Shown in pieces: positions 15,334 through 22,276 of a stretch of DNA of 64,000 nt. The first letter of the stretch is position 1, and each line of letters opens with the position of its first letter. This DNA comes from Caldinitratiruptor microaerophilus (GTDB taxonomy: Bacteria; Bacillota; Sulfobacillia; Symbiobacteriales; ZC4RG38). The notes beneath the pieces were generated by a model. It was not told the DNA's origin. It made no database searches and was given only the letters and a program-made list of their open reading frames with translations. The position numbers were made by a program, and so were the translations under genes. Location: NCBI RefSeq assembly GCF_025999835.1, contig NZ_AP025628.1, forward strand, positions 3,038,001-3,102,000, read 5' to 3'.

Positions 15334-15490
15334 ACGACGTGCTCGACCGCCTCGAGGCCGAGGGGAGGAAGCGTCGGGTGGAGCGACGAGCGGCCCGCCA
15401 CACCCCCGAGGCCAAGGAGAAGCGGAACCGGGGCCGGACCCAGGCACGGCGGGGGTACAGAGCCGAGAAAGAGATCGAGGCCCGGCTTGA
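15047..15490 (+). CDS. Hypothetical protein, overlapped at both ends
   Basis: 147 codons. Residues 9-95 look genuine (VRVGRDIEAMFDWGTTGTTY and LEIRVALVTGHPSYGVPLRP), an alpha/beta segment of unknown family. After position 15324 the frame is low-complexity and the next gene takes over. ATG 15047 has no clear ribosome site; GTG 15053 or ATG 15074 are alternatives. Confidence 0.5.
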   Translation: MEVSETAHRMPPAVRVGRDIEAMFDWGTTGTTYWLEIRVALVTGHPSYGVPLRPHEEGLILARQIMRLLPPAQAREAERAVSAALGSCGGGPHGGRRRARPPRGRGEEASGGATSGPPHPRGQGEAEPGPDPGTAGVQSRERDRGPA

Positions 15491-15764
15491 GCGGTTTGGG
15501 TTCCGCCGGGTGCCCCTGTCCGGTCGGCTCGGCGGCCGGTACAGCGGCGACCTGCGCCGGGAGGGTTCCGGGGTCCTCACGGTCCTCGAGGTCAAGCGTC
15601 GGCAGGGAGGCCAGAAGCAGCTCAGGGCCTGGCTGGCCCAGGGTGGGGCTCAGGGGCTGGTCTTGGTACCGGGCGGTGGAGATGAGCCGGTGGCTGCCAT
15701 GACGCTCAGTACGCTTGAGCGGCTTCTGGAGGAGGCGGGGTACCTGGGGGGCGCGGGGCGATGA
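15324..15764 (+). CDS. Hjc-like nuclease (putative Holliday junction resolvase)
   Basis: 146 residues from ATG 15324. After a basic helical N-terminus comes RRGYRAEKEIEARLERFGF, then LSGRLGGRYSGDLRRE and LTVLEVKRRQ. E...GDL...EVK is the PD-(D/E)XK signature arranged as in archaeal-type Hjc resolvases and related phage nucleases. It would resolve replication or recombination intermediates before packaging. Overlaps the next gene by 4 nt. RusA and RuvC families were considered but their motifs are absent. Confidence 0.75.
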   Translation: MAVDDVLDRLEAEGRKRRVERRAARHTPEAKEKRNRGRTQARRGYRAEKEIEARLERFGFRRVPLSGRLGGRYSGDLRREGSGVLTVLEVKRRQGGQKQLRAWLAQGGAQGLVLVPGGGDEPVAAMTLSTLERLLEEAGYLGGAGR

Positions 15765-16636
15765 AGCGTCACCTGATCGGTTCCATTCACACCAGGGAGC
15801 GGGCGGACCCGCCCATCCTCAGGGTGCTCAGCCTCGGGGCCGGGGTGCAGTCGACCACCCTCGCGCTCATGGCGGCGGAAGGGGTGATCGAGCGACCCGA
15901 CTGCGCCATCTTTGCAGACACCGGCTGGGAACCCCGCATCGTGTACCGCCACCTGGATTGGCTCATCCCCCTGCTGCCCTTCCCTGTCCACGTGGTGACC
16001 GCCGGCAACATCCGTCGCGACACGCTTGATGCCGTGATGGGGATCCGCTCTCGGGTGGCCCAGCCGCCTGTCTACGTACGAAGTCCAGATGGATCTCAGG
16101 GTATGTTGCGGCGGGCCTGCACGGGGGACTACAAGGTTGCCCCCATCCGACAGAAGATCCGAGAACTCGCGGAAACGCACCCTGATTGGAGACGCCCGTC
16201 CGGCCTGGCCTGGGTGGAGCAGTGGTTCGGCATCTCACTCGATGAGGTCCACCGCATGAAGATGCCCGATGTTGGGTGGATCGAGCACCGTTACCCCCTC
16301 ATCGAACTTGGGTTGACACGTCTGGCTTGTCTGGAGTGGCTGCGGACCAGAGGCTACCCCGAACCGCCTAAGAGCAGCTGCGTGGGGTGCCCCTACCACA
16401 ACGACGCCTACTGGCGCTGGTTGCGCGACCACAGCCCTGACGAGTGGGCCCAGGCTGTCGAGTTCGACCATGCGATCCGCCGTGGGCTGCCTCACGTACG
16501 CGGAGAGGCCTACCTGCACCGGTCGATGGTGCCCCTGGATCAGGTCGACCTCAGCACGCCCGAGGAACGAGGGCAGATCACCTTCGACTTCGAGGACGGC
16601 TTCGGGAACGAGTGTGATGGCATGTGCGGTGTGTGA
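15761..16636 (+). CDS. PP-loop (PAPS-reductase-like) enzyme
   Basis: 291 residues. SLGAGVQSTTLALMAAEG is the PP-loop that binds ATP in the adenine-nucleotide alpha-hydrolase superfamily, followed by the strand CAIFADTGWEP. Later features are CTGDYKVAPIRQKIREL and SSCVGCPYHNDAYWR, Cys pairs typical of phage and bacterial PAPS-reductase-like proteins. The substrate is unknown: sulfate reduction is unlikely in a phage; adenylation in nucleic-acid modification or defence evasion is more plausible. It overlaps the nuclease gene by 4 nt. Confidence 0.8.
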   Translation: MKRHLIGSIHTRERADPPILRVLSLGAGVQSTTLALMAAEGVIERPDCAIFADTGWEPRIVYRHLDWLIPLLPFPVHVVTAGNIRRDTLDAVMGIRSRVAQPPVYVRSPDGSQGMLRRACTGDYKVAPIRQKIRELAETHPDWRRPSGLAWVEQWFGISLDEVHRMKMPDVGWIEHRYPLIELGLTRLACLEWLRTRGYPEPPKSSCVGCPYHNDAYWRWLRDHSPDEWAQAVEFDHAIRRGLPHVRGEAYLHRSMVPLDQVDLSTPEERGQITFDFEDGFGNECDGMCGV

Positions 16637-16651
16637 GGGGGTTGAGGGGCG

Positions 16652-17173
16652 ATGACGCTGGAGGAACACCTGCAACACCTTGCCGATCTCGTGACGGCCA
16701 ACCGGGCCGTGAACTGGGAACTGGATGACCAGGCGGCCGAGATGGTGCGGGAGTTCGGCCGTGAGGTCATCGGGAAGATCGCCGAGGTGTGCCAGTGCAG
16801 TCGGCAGCGGGTTCGGGACCTCATCGCGGTTAGCGTCACGTTTCCGGAGGACCAGCGGCACCCCGACGTTCCCTGGTCGGTGTACCTCGCCGCCGTCCGG
16901 GCCGCCAAGCGCTTGGAGATGCCGCCGCAGGAGGTGCTGGAACTGGCGATGCGTGAGGAGTTGTCTGCGGCCCGGGTGCGCCGGCTCGGGACGAAGGAGC
17001 CGTATGTGCTACGGTCCACCTGCGGCCGGTGCGCCGCTCGGGTGGTGGTGGAGACAGACGCGAGTCGGGGCCACATGCCCGTGATCTGCCCGTTGTGTGC
17101 CGATGACGGGGAGCGGGTGGTCCTGGGCTATGTCGGTCCCGAACCGGTACCCGAGGAGGTGCGGCCATGCTGA
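16652..17173 (+). CDS. DNA-binding protein with helix-turn-helix and zinc ribbon
   Basis: 173 residues, ATG after GAGGGG. Residues 35-70 contain IGKIAEVCQCSRQRVRDLIA, a helix-turn-helix. The C-terminal 50 residues carry CGRC and, 24 residues on, CPLC, a zinc ribbon. The mix suggests a phage-specific DNA or RNA polymerase-binding regulator. It overlaps the next gene by 7 nt. Confidence 0.65.
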   Translation: MTLEEHLQHLADLVTANRAVNWELDDQAAEMVREFGREVIGKIAEVCQCSRQRVRDLIAVSVTFPEDQRHPDVPWSVYLAAVRAAKRLEMPPQEVLELAMREELSAARVRRLGTKEPYVLRSTCGRCAARVVVETDASRGHMPVICPLCADDGERVVLGYVGPEPVPEEVRPC

Positions 17174-17430
17174 AGCCTGGGGAGACCGTCACGTGGACCT
17201 CGCAGGCCCACGGATCGGTCAAAACGAAGACGGGCACCGTCGTTGCCTATGTCGGCCCCGCTCAGGATGCGTACCGGTTCATCCCGCCCGGACTCGGGCG
17301 AGGCCGGGTTCATTTCCAGCAGTACAGCCAGGTACCGCGTTACGTCGTGGCGGTGCCGCGGCGGTCGGGGCTCCTGGACTACTACGCGCCGCCAGCACGC
17401 CTGCTTGAGCGGCTGGCACCGGAGGGATAG
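17167..17430 (+). CDS. Small beta-rich hypothetical protein
   Basis: 87 residues, ATG start after GAGGAGGTGCGG. Alternating strands (ETVTWTSQAHGSVKTKTGTV, YVVAVPRR) suggest a small beta barrel of SH3 type. Unknown role. Confidence 0.6.
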   Translation: MLKPGETVTWTSQAHGSVKTKTGTVVAYVGPAQDAYRFIPPGLGRGRVHFQQYSQVPRYVVAVPRRSGLLDYYAPPARLLERLAPEG

Positions 17431-17434
17431 TCCC

Positions 17435-17680
17435 ATGCGGACCGCCGAGGTTGTCGTGCGACTGGCGGAGCGTTGGGGGCCGGTGGCAGCAGTGGCCCTG
17501 CGATGCCCACGCTGCCGGGCGGACGACGGGCTGGTCGTGCGGCTCCACTCGGCGGCCATCGGGCGTTGCGTCTATTGCGGGTGGCGGGCCTCTCTCCGGT
17601 GGCTCCTGGCGCCCGAACGAGAGCAGAGGGATCGGGAGATCAAGTGGTTGATGAAACCGGAGGCCGAGGTGATTTACTGA
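17435..17680 (+). CDS. Zinc-ribbon protein
   Basis: 81 residues, ATG after GGAGGGATAGTCC. CPRC at about residue 24 and CVYCGWR about 20 residues later form one zinc ribbon, as in phage primases and TFIIS-like ribbons, with a helical C-terminus. Ends in a 4-nt overlap with the next ATG. Confidence 0.6.
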   Translation: MRTAEVVVRLAERWGPVAAVALRCPRCRADDGLVVRLHSAAIGRCVYCGWRASLRWLLAPEREQRDREIKWLMKPEAEVIY

Positions 17681-18114
17681 TGGAGGCCGGCAGGTTGAAA
17701 GTGGCACCTGAGCTGGCGGACCCTCGGCGCCCCCGGTGCCCTCGGTGCGGGCAGGAGATGCAGCGACGTGGCCCCGGTTGGTGGGCATGCCCGGACGGCC
17801 ACGGCGAGTGGCTGGATGCCGACGAACAGAACGATACTGAGCCGCCCGCCCAGGAGGGACGATACCCGAGAATGCCGTGGGAGGCGAAGCAGTACCGGAC
17901 CTGGCTTGGGTTGCCCTTGCTCGGGTGCCATATCCCTCGGCACCCCTCTGAGGACGTGCCGCGAGGTCATTCGGGGAAGGGGAGGAGTTCGAGCCGAGGC
18001 CGCGGAGCTTCGCCCCAGCGGCAGAAGTACGAAGCCTGGCTCCGACGCACACTCCCCGGCAGACACGCCCGATCTGTTGTAGTCAGTTGCAAGCCAACGA
18101 AATGTGTGTTATAA
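17680..18114 (+). CDS. Zinc-ribbon protein, last early gene
   Basis: 144 residues, ATG overlapping the previous stop (ATGA). CPRCGQEMQRRGPGWWACPD is a short zinc ribbon near residue 20; the acidic middle and a basic C-terminus look unstructured. Its last bases contain the promoter at 18087-18115. Function unknown. Confidence 0.6.
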   Translation: MEAGRLKVAPELADPRRPRCPRCGQEMQRRGPGWWACPDGHGEWLDADEQNDTEPPAQEGRYPRMPWEAKQYRTWLGLPLLGCHIPRHPSEDVPRGHSGKGRSSSRGRGASPQRQKYEAWLRRTLPGRHARSVVVSCKPTKCVL

Positions 18115-18115
18115 T
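18087..18115 (+). promoter_or_regulatory. Strong promoter at the early/late junction
   Basis: TTGCAA and a perfect TATAAT are spaced by 17 bp. This is among the best promoters in the window. Transcription would start near 18122 and meet a terminator about 35-60 nt later. Confidence 0.8.
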
Positions 18116-18154
18116 CCAGCCGGACAAATGCGTGGGTTCCGTCCCCCGCAGTGG

Positions 18155-18181
18155 CCGCCCGGGTTTTTCCCGGGCGGTTTT
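18155..18181 (+). terminator. Intrinsic terminator after the early operon
   Basis: A 9-bp perfect GC stem (CCGCCCGGG and CCCGGGCGG), loop TTTTT, followed by TTTT. It both ends the early operon and sits just downstream of the promoter at 18087, so late transcription from that promoter would need read-through. Confidence 0.9.
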
Positions 18182-18215
18182 CTATGCGCCAAAACGGTTT
18201 TGCGAGGTGGTTCGC

Positions 18216-18326
18216 ATGGCTGGAGGCAAGGTGGCACCGTCGAAGCCTGATGTTCCGTTCACCGTTCGCAAGCTGCCACGCGGTCTGAAGCTGCAGAAGG
18301 CCCCCAAGGAGGCGAAGAAGCAGTGA
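18216..18326 (+). CDS. Small basic protein
   Basis: 36 residues, ATG preceded by GCGAGGTGG. Lys-rich (KLPRGLKLQKAPKEAKKQ at the end). It starts 35 nt after the terminator and its stop overlaps the next GTG by 4 nt, so it may serve as a leader peptide or be a small structural protein. Unknown. Confidence 0.5.
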   Translation: MAGGKVAPSKPDVPFTVRKLPRGLKLQKAPKEAKKQ

Positions 18327-19495
18327 CGCTGCATCCGTGCCAGATCGCCGCGGTTAGTCCGGTCCGGATGCTGAACAGTGGTCTCACGGCCAGGGGAACA
18401 GGTGTGAAGGTGCTGTACTCGAACTCGCCAGAAAGCCTCAAGTACCGTCAGAACGACTTGCCGTCAAACCCTGAGATCATCGCCACCCTGGACGCGGGGT
18501 ACTATCTCGCCGGAGGAATCCCCATCTCTGGAACGCCGATCAGGGTATACATGTACCACCTCAACAACGTGGGCTCGGATCTTGAGTTCCTGGTGATGGT
18601 AGGCAATTCGGGAACCCAGACCATCGACGTGGTAGCAAACGGGTACGGGGCCGATCACAGCGGAAATCACTTCGACAACGCTCAGGAGGCTGCCTCGAAC
18701 GCCTGGGAGTGGTATCTGTACCGGCGTGGGACCGAACAGGTACTCTTCTCCGTTGGCCCAGGGGAAATTGCTGCCGCGGCACTCACTGTTCCGGCCGGCA
18801 AGGTTGGAGTTTTGATCATGGAACTCCGGGCCGTCAACCAGGCAGATGGTTCGCCGGCCTCGGACGCCGATCTCTTCTTGGCGGCTATGCAAGCGACGAT
18901 TGCCGGCACGACCATCGTTCCAGCGCCCCACCAGTACACCCAGCAGCAGGTCAACTTCGGCGGTTGTTCCGGCACGGTGCCTTACGGTGACATCCGGTTC
19001 GGGCAGGTCGTGCGCGGGGTGTGGGAGGTAGGGGACATCCACATCCCCATCGACCACGTGCTGGGGCAGAACGAGTATGTGGAGATCGGAGCGCGGGCTG
19101 CGTGCGATCCGTTCGGCGTCCCAATGGTGCCCGGTGAACTGCTGTGGGGCTACGACTGGACCTTCGGCAGCGGTACGCAGGTCTGGTGCTACGGCTCGTA
19201 TCCGTTCCTGTACCGGTTCGACATCACCTGGCGGAACACGGTGTCCTTCGAGCGGGAGGGGAGGACGTATCTCCAGTTGAACCCGGAGTTGTCCCCTGAA
19301 AGTAATTACATGTTCCTCACCGAGCTGAGCGGTGCCAGCCGGGCATTCTCGCCCATCTGCCGGGTGCCGGCGTCGGCCTCTGAGGGGTGGCCAGTGCACT
19401 CGGTACTGGTCCCGGCCAACTCGTCGGTGGTCACGCGGCTTGAAACCGCGATCCCGGGCGGAGGGTCCGGGCACGTGCGCCTAATCCTGGTGTAG
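18323..19495 (+). CDS. Beta-rich protein of unknown function
   Basis: 390 residues, GTG overlapping the preceding stop. No signal peptide. Dominated by beta strands and aromatic residues. The first half (YSNSPESL, YMYHLNNVGSDLEFLVMVGN) resembles a beta-sandwich region seen in some Firmicute surface proteins with copper-amine-oxidase-like domains, but this is only pattern memory. The second half ends in Gly/Ser-rich strands. It may decorate the virion or be lysogen cargo. It is followed by a strong hairpin and faces the lipoprotein gene. Confidence 0.6.
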   Translation: MTLHPCQIAAVSPVRMLNSGLTARGTGVKVLYSNSPESLKYRQNDLPSNPEIIATLDAGYYLAGGIPISGTPIRVYMYHLNNVGSDLEFLVMVGNSGTQTIDVVANGYGADHSGNHFDNAQEAASNAWEWYLYRRGTEQVLFSVGPGEIAAAALTVPAGKVGVLIMELRAVNQADGSPASDADLFLAAMQATIAGTTIVPAPHQYTQQQVNFGGCSGTVPYGDIRFGQVVRGVWEVGDIHIPIDHVLGQNEYVEIGARAACDPFGVPMVPGELLWGYDWTFGSGTQVWCYGSYPFLYRFDITWRNTVSFEREGRTYLQLNPELSPESNYMFLTELSGASRAFSPICRVPASASEGWPVHSVLVPANSSVVTRLETAIPGGGSGHVRLILV

Positions 19496-19523
19496 TCGCA
19501 AAGACGCCTGCAAGAACGCAAAG

Positions 19524-19553
19524 CGTGCCCCGGTGGCGAACCGCCGGGGCACG
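19524..19553. terminator. Bidirectional hairpin between convergent genes
   Basis: A 10-bp perfect GC stem (CGTGCCCCGG and CCGGGGCACG) closes a loop that can pair further. It lies between two convergent stop codons (19495 and 19562) without a T tract on either side. Position suggests transcription end for both genes. Confidence 0.65.
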
Positions 19554-19561
19554 TGCAGCGA

Positions 19562-20257
19562 TCAGTCGGCCTGTGGCAGTAGACGAATCGTGATCTCGAC
19601 TGGCTGGCCCATGACTTCCTCCCCATCTAGCTTGATAACAGGCGCCAACACCAATCGCGCCGGAAGAGCGGGTGCTTGCCGCATCCCGTCTCGGACAGGT
19701 CCCCACGAGATCCGAGCACGGGCAAGCCCTCCGAGAATCCAGTAGTAATTGCGGCCGAATGTGGCGGGTTCGCCCTGGATGGGTACCATCTCCACAACCG
19801 CGTCACCCTCTAGCACACGGATGGAAACGGGCGGCGGCAGTACCTTGGGGTCCGTGGGGTACGTAGGCATTCCGCCGGGCGGCCATACGAGCCGTCGTGG
19901 ATCAGGAGGGACATCTTCAGGGAGACGAACCTCGAGGTCGAGGGACAGGGATGGCGGTGAAACCAGCTCTCCAGCGCTTGCCCCGTCTCGAGTTGAGCGA
20001 ACGAACCCGGCGGTAGTGCCCGGAGGAAGGGGCGGAGGCTCGGGAAGCTTGGGAGGGCCGCTGTCTTGTGTCTGGAAGGAGACACCCGACTTCTCGACCT
20101 TGATGATCTTCAGCGGGACGTCCGGATGCGGCGGTTGGCTGAAGGACGCTTGAACGGATCTGGTCGGCGCGTCCTTGCACCCGCAAGCAGTGGCCCCGCT
20201 GAAGAGGGCTGTGAAGAGCCCCATACCGACGACGGCCACGGCATGAACTCGCCGCAT
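19562..20257 (-). CDS. Putative lipoprotein, possible lysogen cargo
   Basis: 231 residues on the strand opposite to the late genes. ATG 20257 follows GGAGGTGACGCAC. The N-terminus has Arg residues, a hydrophobic stretch (AVAVVGMGLFTALFSG) and Cys at ATACGCKD, a lipobox-like site. A Pro-rich middle is followed by a beta-rich C-terminal region. No family recognised. Opposite orientation and its own hairpin mark it as an independently expressed gene, perhaps displayed on the lysogen surface. Confidence 0.65.
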   Translation of the reverse strand: MRRVHAVAVVGMGLFTALFSGATACGCKDAPTRSVQASFSQPPHPDVPLKIIKVEKSGVSFQTQDSGPPKLPEPPPLPPGTTAGFVRSTRDGASAGELVSPPSLSLDLEVRLPEDVPPDPRRLVWPPGGMPTYPTDPKVLPPPVSIRVLEGDAVVEMVPIQGEPATFGRNYYWILGGLARARISWGPVRDGMRQAPALPARLVLAPVIKLDGEEVMGQPVEITIRLLPQAD

Positions 20258-20341
20258 GTGCGTCACCTCCGTGTGCTTAGACGTGCAGAATGCTCCTCAT
20301 GTTGCCGCAAAACTGTTTGACAGTGTGGAGGGCACATTGCT

Positions 20342-21724
20342 GTGGAGATCCGCCGGGTGCCCATCGCTCGGATTGAGATGGCCCCGTACAATCCCCGGAA
20401 GGACCTCAAGCCGGGGGACCCGGAGTACGAGGCCCTGCGGCGGTCGATTGGGCACTGGGGCCTTGTCGAGCCACTGGTCTGGAACGAACGTACGGGGCGG
20501 CTCGTCGGCGGCCACCAGCGACTGAAGGTCCTGATCGAGCAGGGCGTCCAAGAGGTCGAGGTAAGCGTCGTCAACCTGGATGAGCACGAGGAGAAGGCCT
20601 TGAACCTCGCCCTGAACAAGATCCAGGGTGACTGGGACGAGGAGAAGTTGCGGGCCGTCCTGCTCGAACTGGACGACCACGGGGTGGACCTGGCACTCAC
20701 GGGCTTCTCCGAGGCTGAGTTTGAGGATCTGGTGGGCGAGGGGGCCGGCGGCGGCAGCGTGGCCGATCAGGACGAGGACGAACTGCCCGAGCTTCCGCTG
20801 GAGCCGGTCACACGGCCCGGCGATCTGATTCTCATGGGCGAGCATCGTCTCCTGTGTGGCGATGCGCGGGATCCGGAATCCGTACGGCGTCTCCTTGCCG
20901 GTCGGACCGTGGACCTCCTGGTCACGAGCCCGCCGTACAACGTCGGGGTCCGCTACCAGAGCTATGACGACCGCGAGGTGGACCGGGACGATTACCTGAC
21001 CTTCTTGCGCCAGGTGTTGCGAATCTGGGTCCCGGCCCTGGCCCCGGGCCGGTTCGTGGCGTGGAACGTTTGGGTCTCGCCCAAGACGTATCACTACCAC
21101 CAGGCCGTCCTGCTCGAGGAGGTCGGCCTTCAGTTCTGGCGTCAGCTCGTCTGGGTCAAGAAGGGCATCCCGGTCCCGCATTTCTACAGCCAGACGAAGC
21201 GCCACCCGGAAGCCCGCAGGTATCACCCGAGCTACCGGCACGAGGTGATCTACCTGGCGACTGCCGGCGAACCGCGCGGCCTGGTATACGACCCCTCGTG
21301 GGACCACGAACTCGTGTACCTGTTCTCTACGGGCCCGCCGGAGTACGGCAGCCCGATCATGCTGCCTGGAGCGGGCGAATCCGATGTCTGGGACTTCATC
21401 AACCAGTCCACGACGAGCCGAGACATCCCCAACGCTCCCCCGGGAGCAGAGCATCATTCCAACCTGGATCGCCGCAGCGTGAAGCTGCACCCGGCCACGT
21501 TCCCCGTCGCGCTGCCGCAGACGCTGATGGGCTACCTGACGGCGCCGGGGGAAACGGTGCTTGACCCGTTCTGCGGCGCCGGCACGACGATCCTGGCGGC
21601 CGAGAAGATGAAGCGTGTTGCCCTCGGGGTCGAGATCGACCCCGTTTACTGTGACCTGGCGGTGATGCGTTGGGAGCGGATGACGGGTCGGAAGGCCGAG
21701 AGACGCCCGAAGGAGGAATGGTAG
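20342..21724 (+). CDS. ParB-like domain fused to DNA methyltransferase
   Basis: 460 residues. Residues 1-110 are a ParB/Srx-type domain: VPIARIEMAPYNPRKDL and LVGGHQRLKVLIEQG. Residues 150-460 are a beta-class amino-methyltransferase with catalytic TSPPYN near 198 and the SAM motif DPFCGAGTT near 402. Such fusions methylate adenine-N6 or cytosine-N4 and are common in phages, often protecting phage DNA. GTG 20342 follows GGAGGG. It ends 3 nt before the small terminase gene, and so is packaged into the late operon. Confidence 0.92.
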   Translation: MEIRRVPIARIEMAPYNPRKDLKPGDPEYEALRRSIGHWGLVEPLVWNERTGRLVGGHQRLKVLIEQGVQEVEVSVVNLDEHEEKALNLALNKIQGDWDEEKLRAVLLELDDHGVDLALTGFSEAEFEDLVGEGAGGGSVADQDEDELPELPLEPVTRPGDLILMGEHRLLCGDARDPESVRRLLAGRTVDLLVTSPPYNVGVRYQSYDDREVDRDDYLTFLRQVLRIWVPALAPGRFVAWNVWVSPKTYHYHQAVLLEEVGLQFWRQLVWVKKGIPVPHFYSQTKRHPEARRYHPSYRHEVIYLATAGEPRGLVYDPSWDHELVYLFSTGPPEYGSPIMLPGAGESDVWDFINQSTTSRDIPNAPPGAEHHSNLDRRSVKLHPATFPVALPQTLMGYLTAPGETVLDPFCGAGTTILAAEKMKRVALGVEIDPVYCDLAVMRWERMTGRKAERRPKEEW

Positions 21725-21727
21725 GCG

Positions 21728-22276
21728 ATGGACGCGCCGGCACCGTGGGAGCGGCAGCCCGGGGAGCCGGCGAGGGCGTATACCAACTTTTGTCTGTACC
21801 GTGACCTTCTCCCTGCCGAGCGCTCTCTGAGGAAAGTTGCGGAACGTGTCGCCGAGAGTTCGTCAAAACCTCGTCGGGTATCGGCCGTCGTACGTCAGTT
21901 GCAAAGGTGGTCATCTCGCTGGCGCTGGGTCGAGCGGGCAGCCGCCTGGGACGCCGAGTTGGACCGCCGGCGCCGGGAGGCCATGCTGAAGGAGGCTCGG
22001 GAGACCCAGGAGCGCCACCTCCGCATGGCACGGGCGATGCTGACCATCGTTGCCCGGCGCTTGCAGCAGATCGATCCTGCCGAGCTGACCCCAAAGGACG
22101 CTGCCCGGTGGGTGCAGGTGGCGGCAGAGTTGGAACGCCTGGCGCTGGAGCAGCCAACGGCGGTGTTGGAGCACCGTGGAACGCCGGCGGAGCAGTGGAT
22201 CAACGCGATTCTGGAGGTCTGGCGCCGGCGGCAGGCCGGAGGAGAAGGTGGCAGCGGTGCCGACCGCAGCGCATGA
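21728..22276 (+). CDS. Terminase small subunit (putative)
   Basis: 182 residues. An N-terminal helix-turn-helix-like segment (AYTNFCLYRDLLPAERSLRK), then a long charged helical region. Position immediately before the large terminase is the main evidence; the domain is like other HTH-bearing small terminases. It would recognise the phage packaging site. Overlaps the large subunit start by 20 nt. Confidence 0.75.
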   Translation: MDAPAPWERQPGEPARAYTNFCLYRDLLPAERSLRKVAERVAESSSKPRRVSAVVRQLQRWSSRWRWVERAAAWDAELDRRRREAMLKEARETQERHLRMARAMLTIVARRLQQIDPAELTPKDAARWVQVAAELERLALEQPTAVLEHRGTPAEQWINAILEVWRRRQAGGEGGSGADRSA

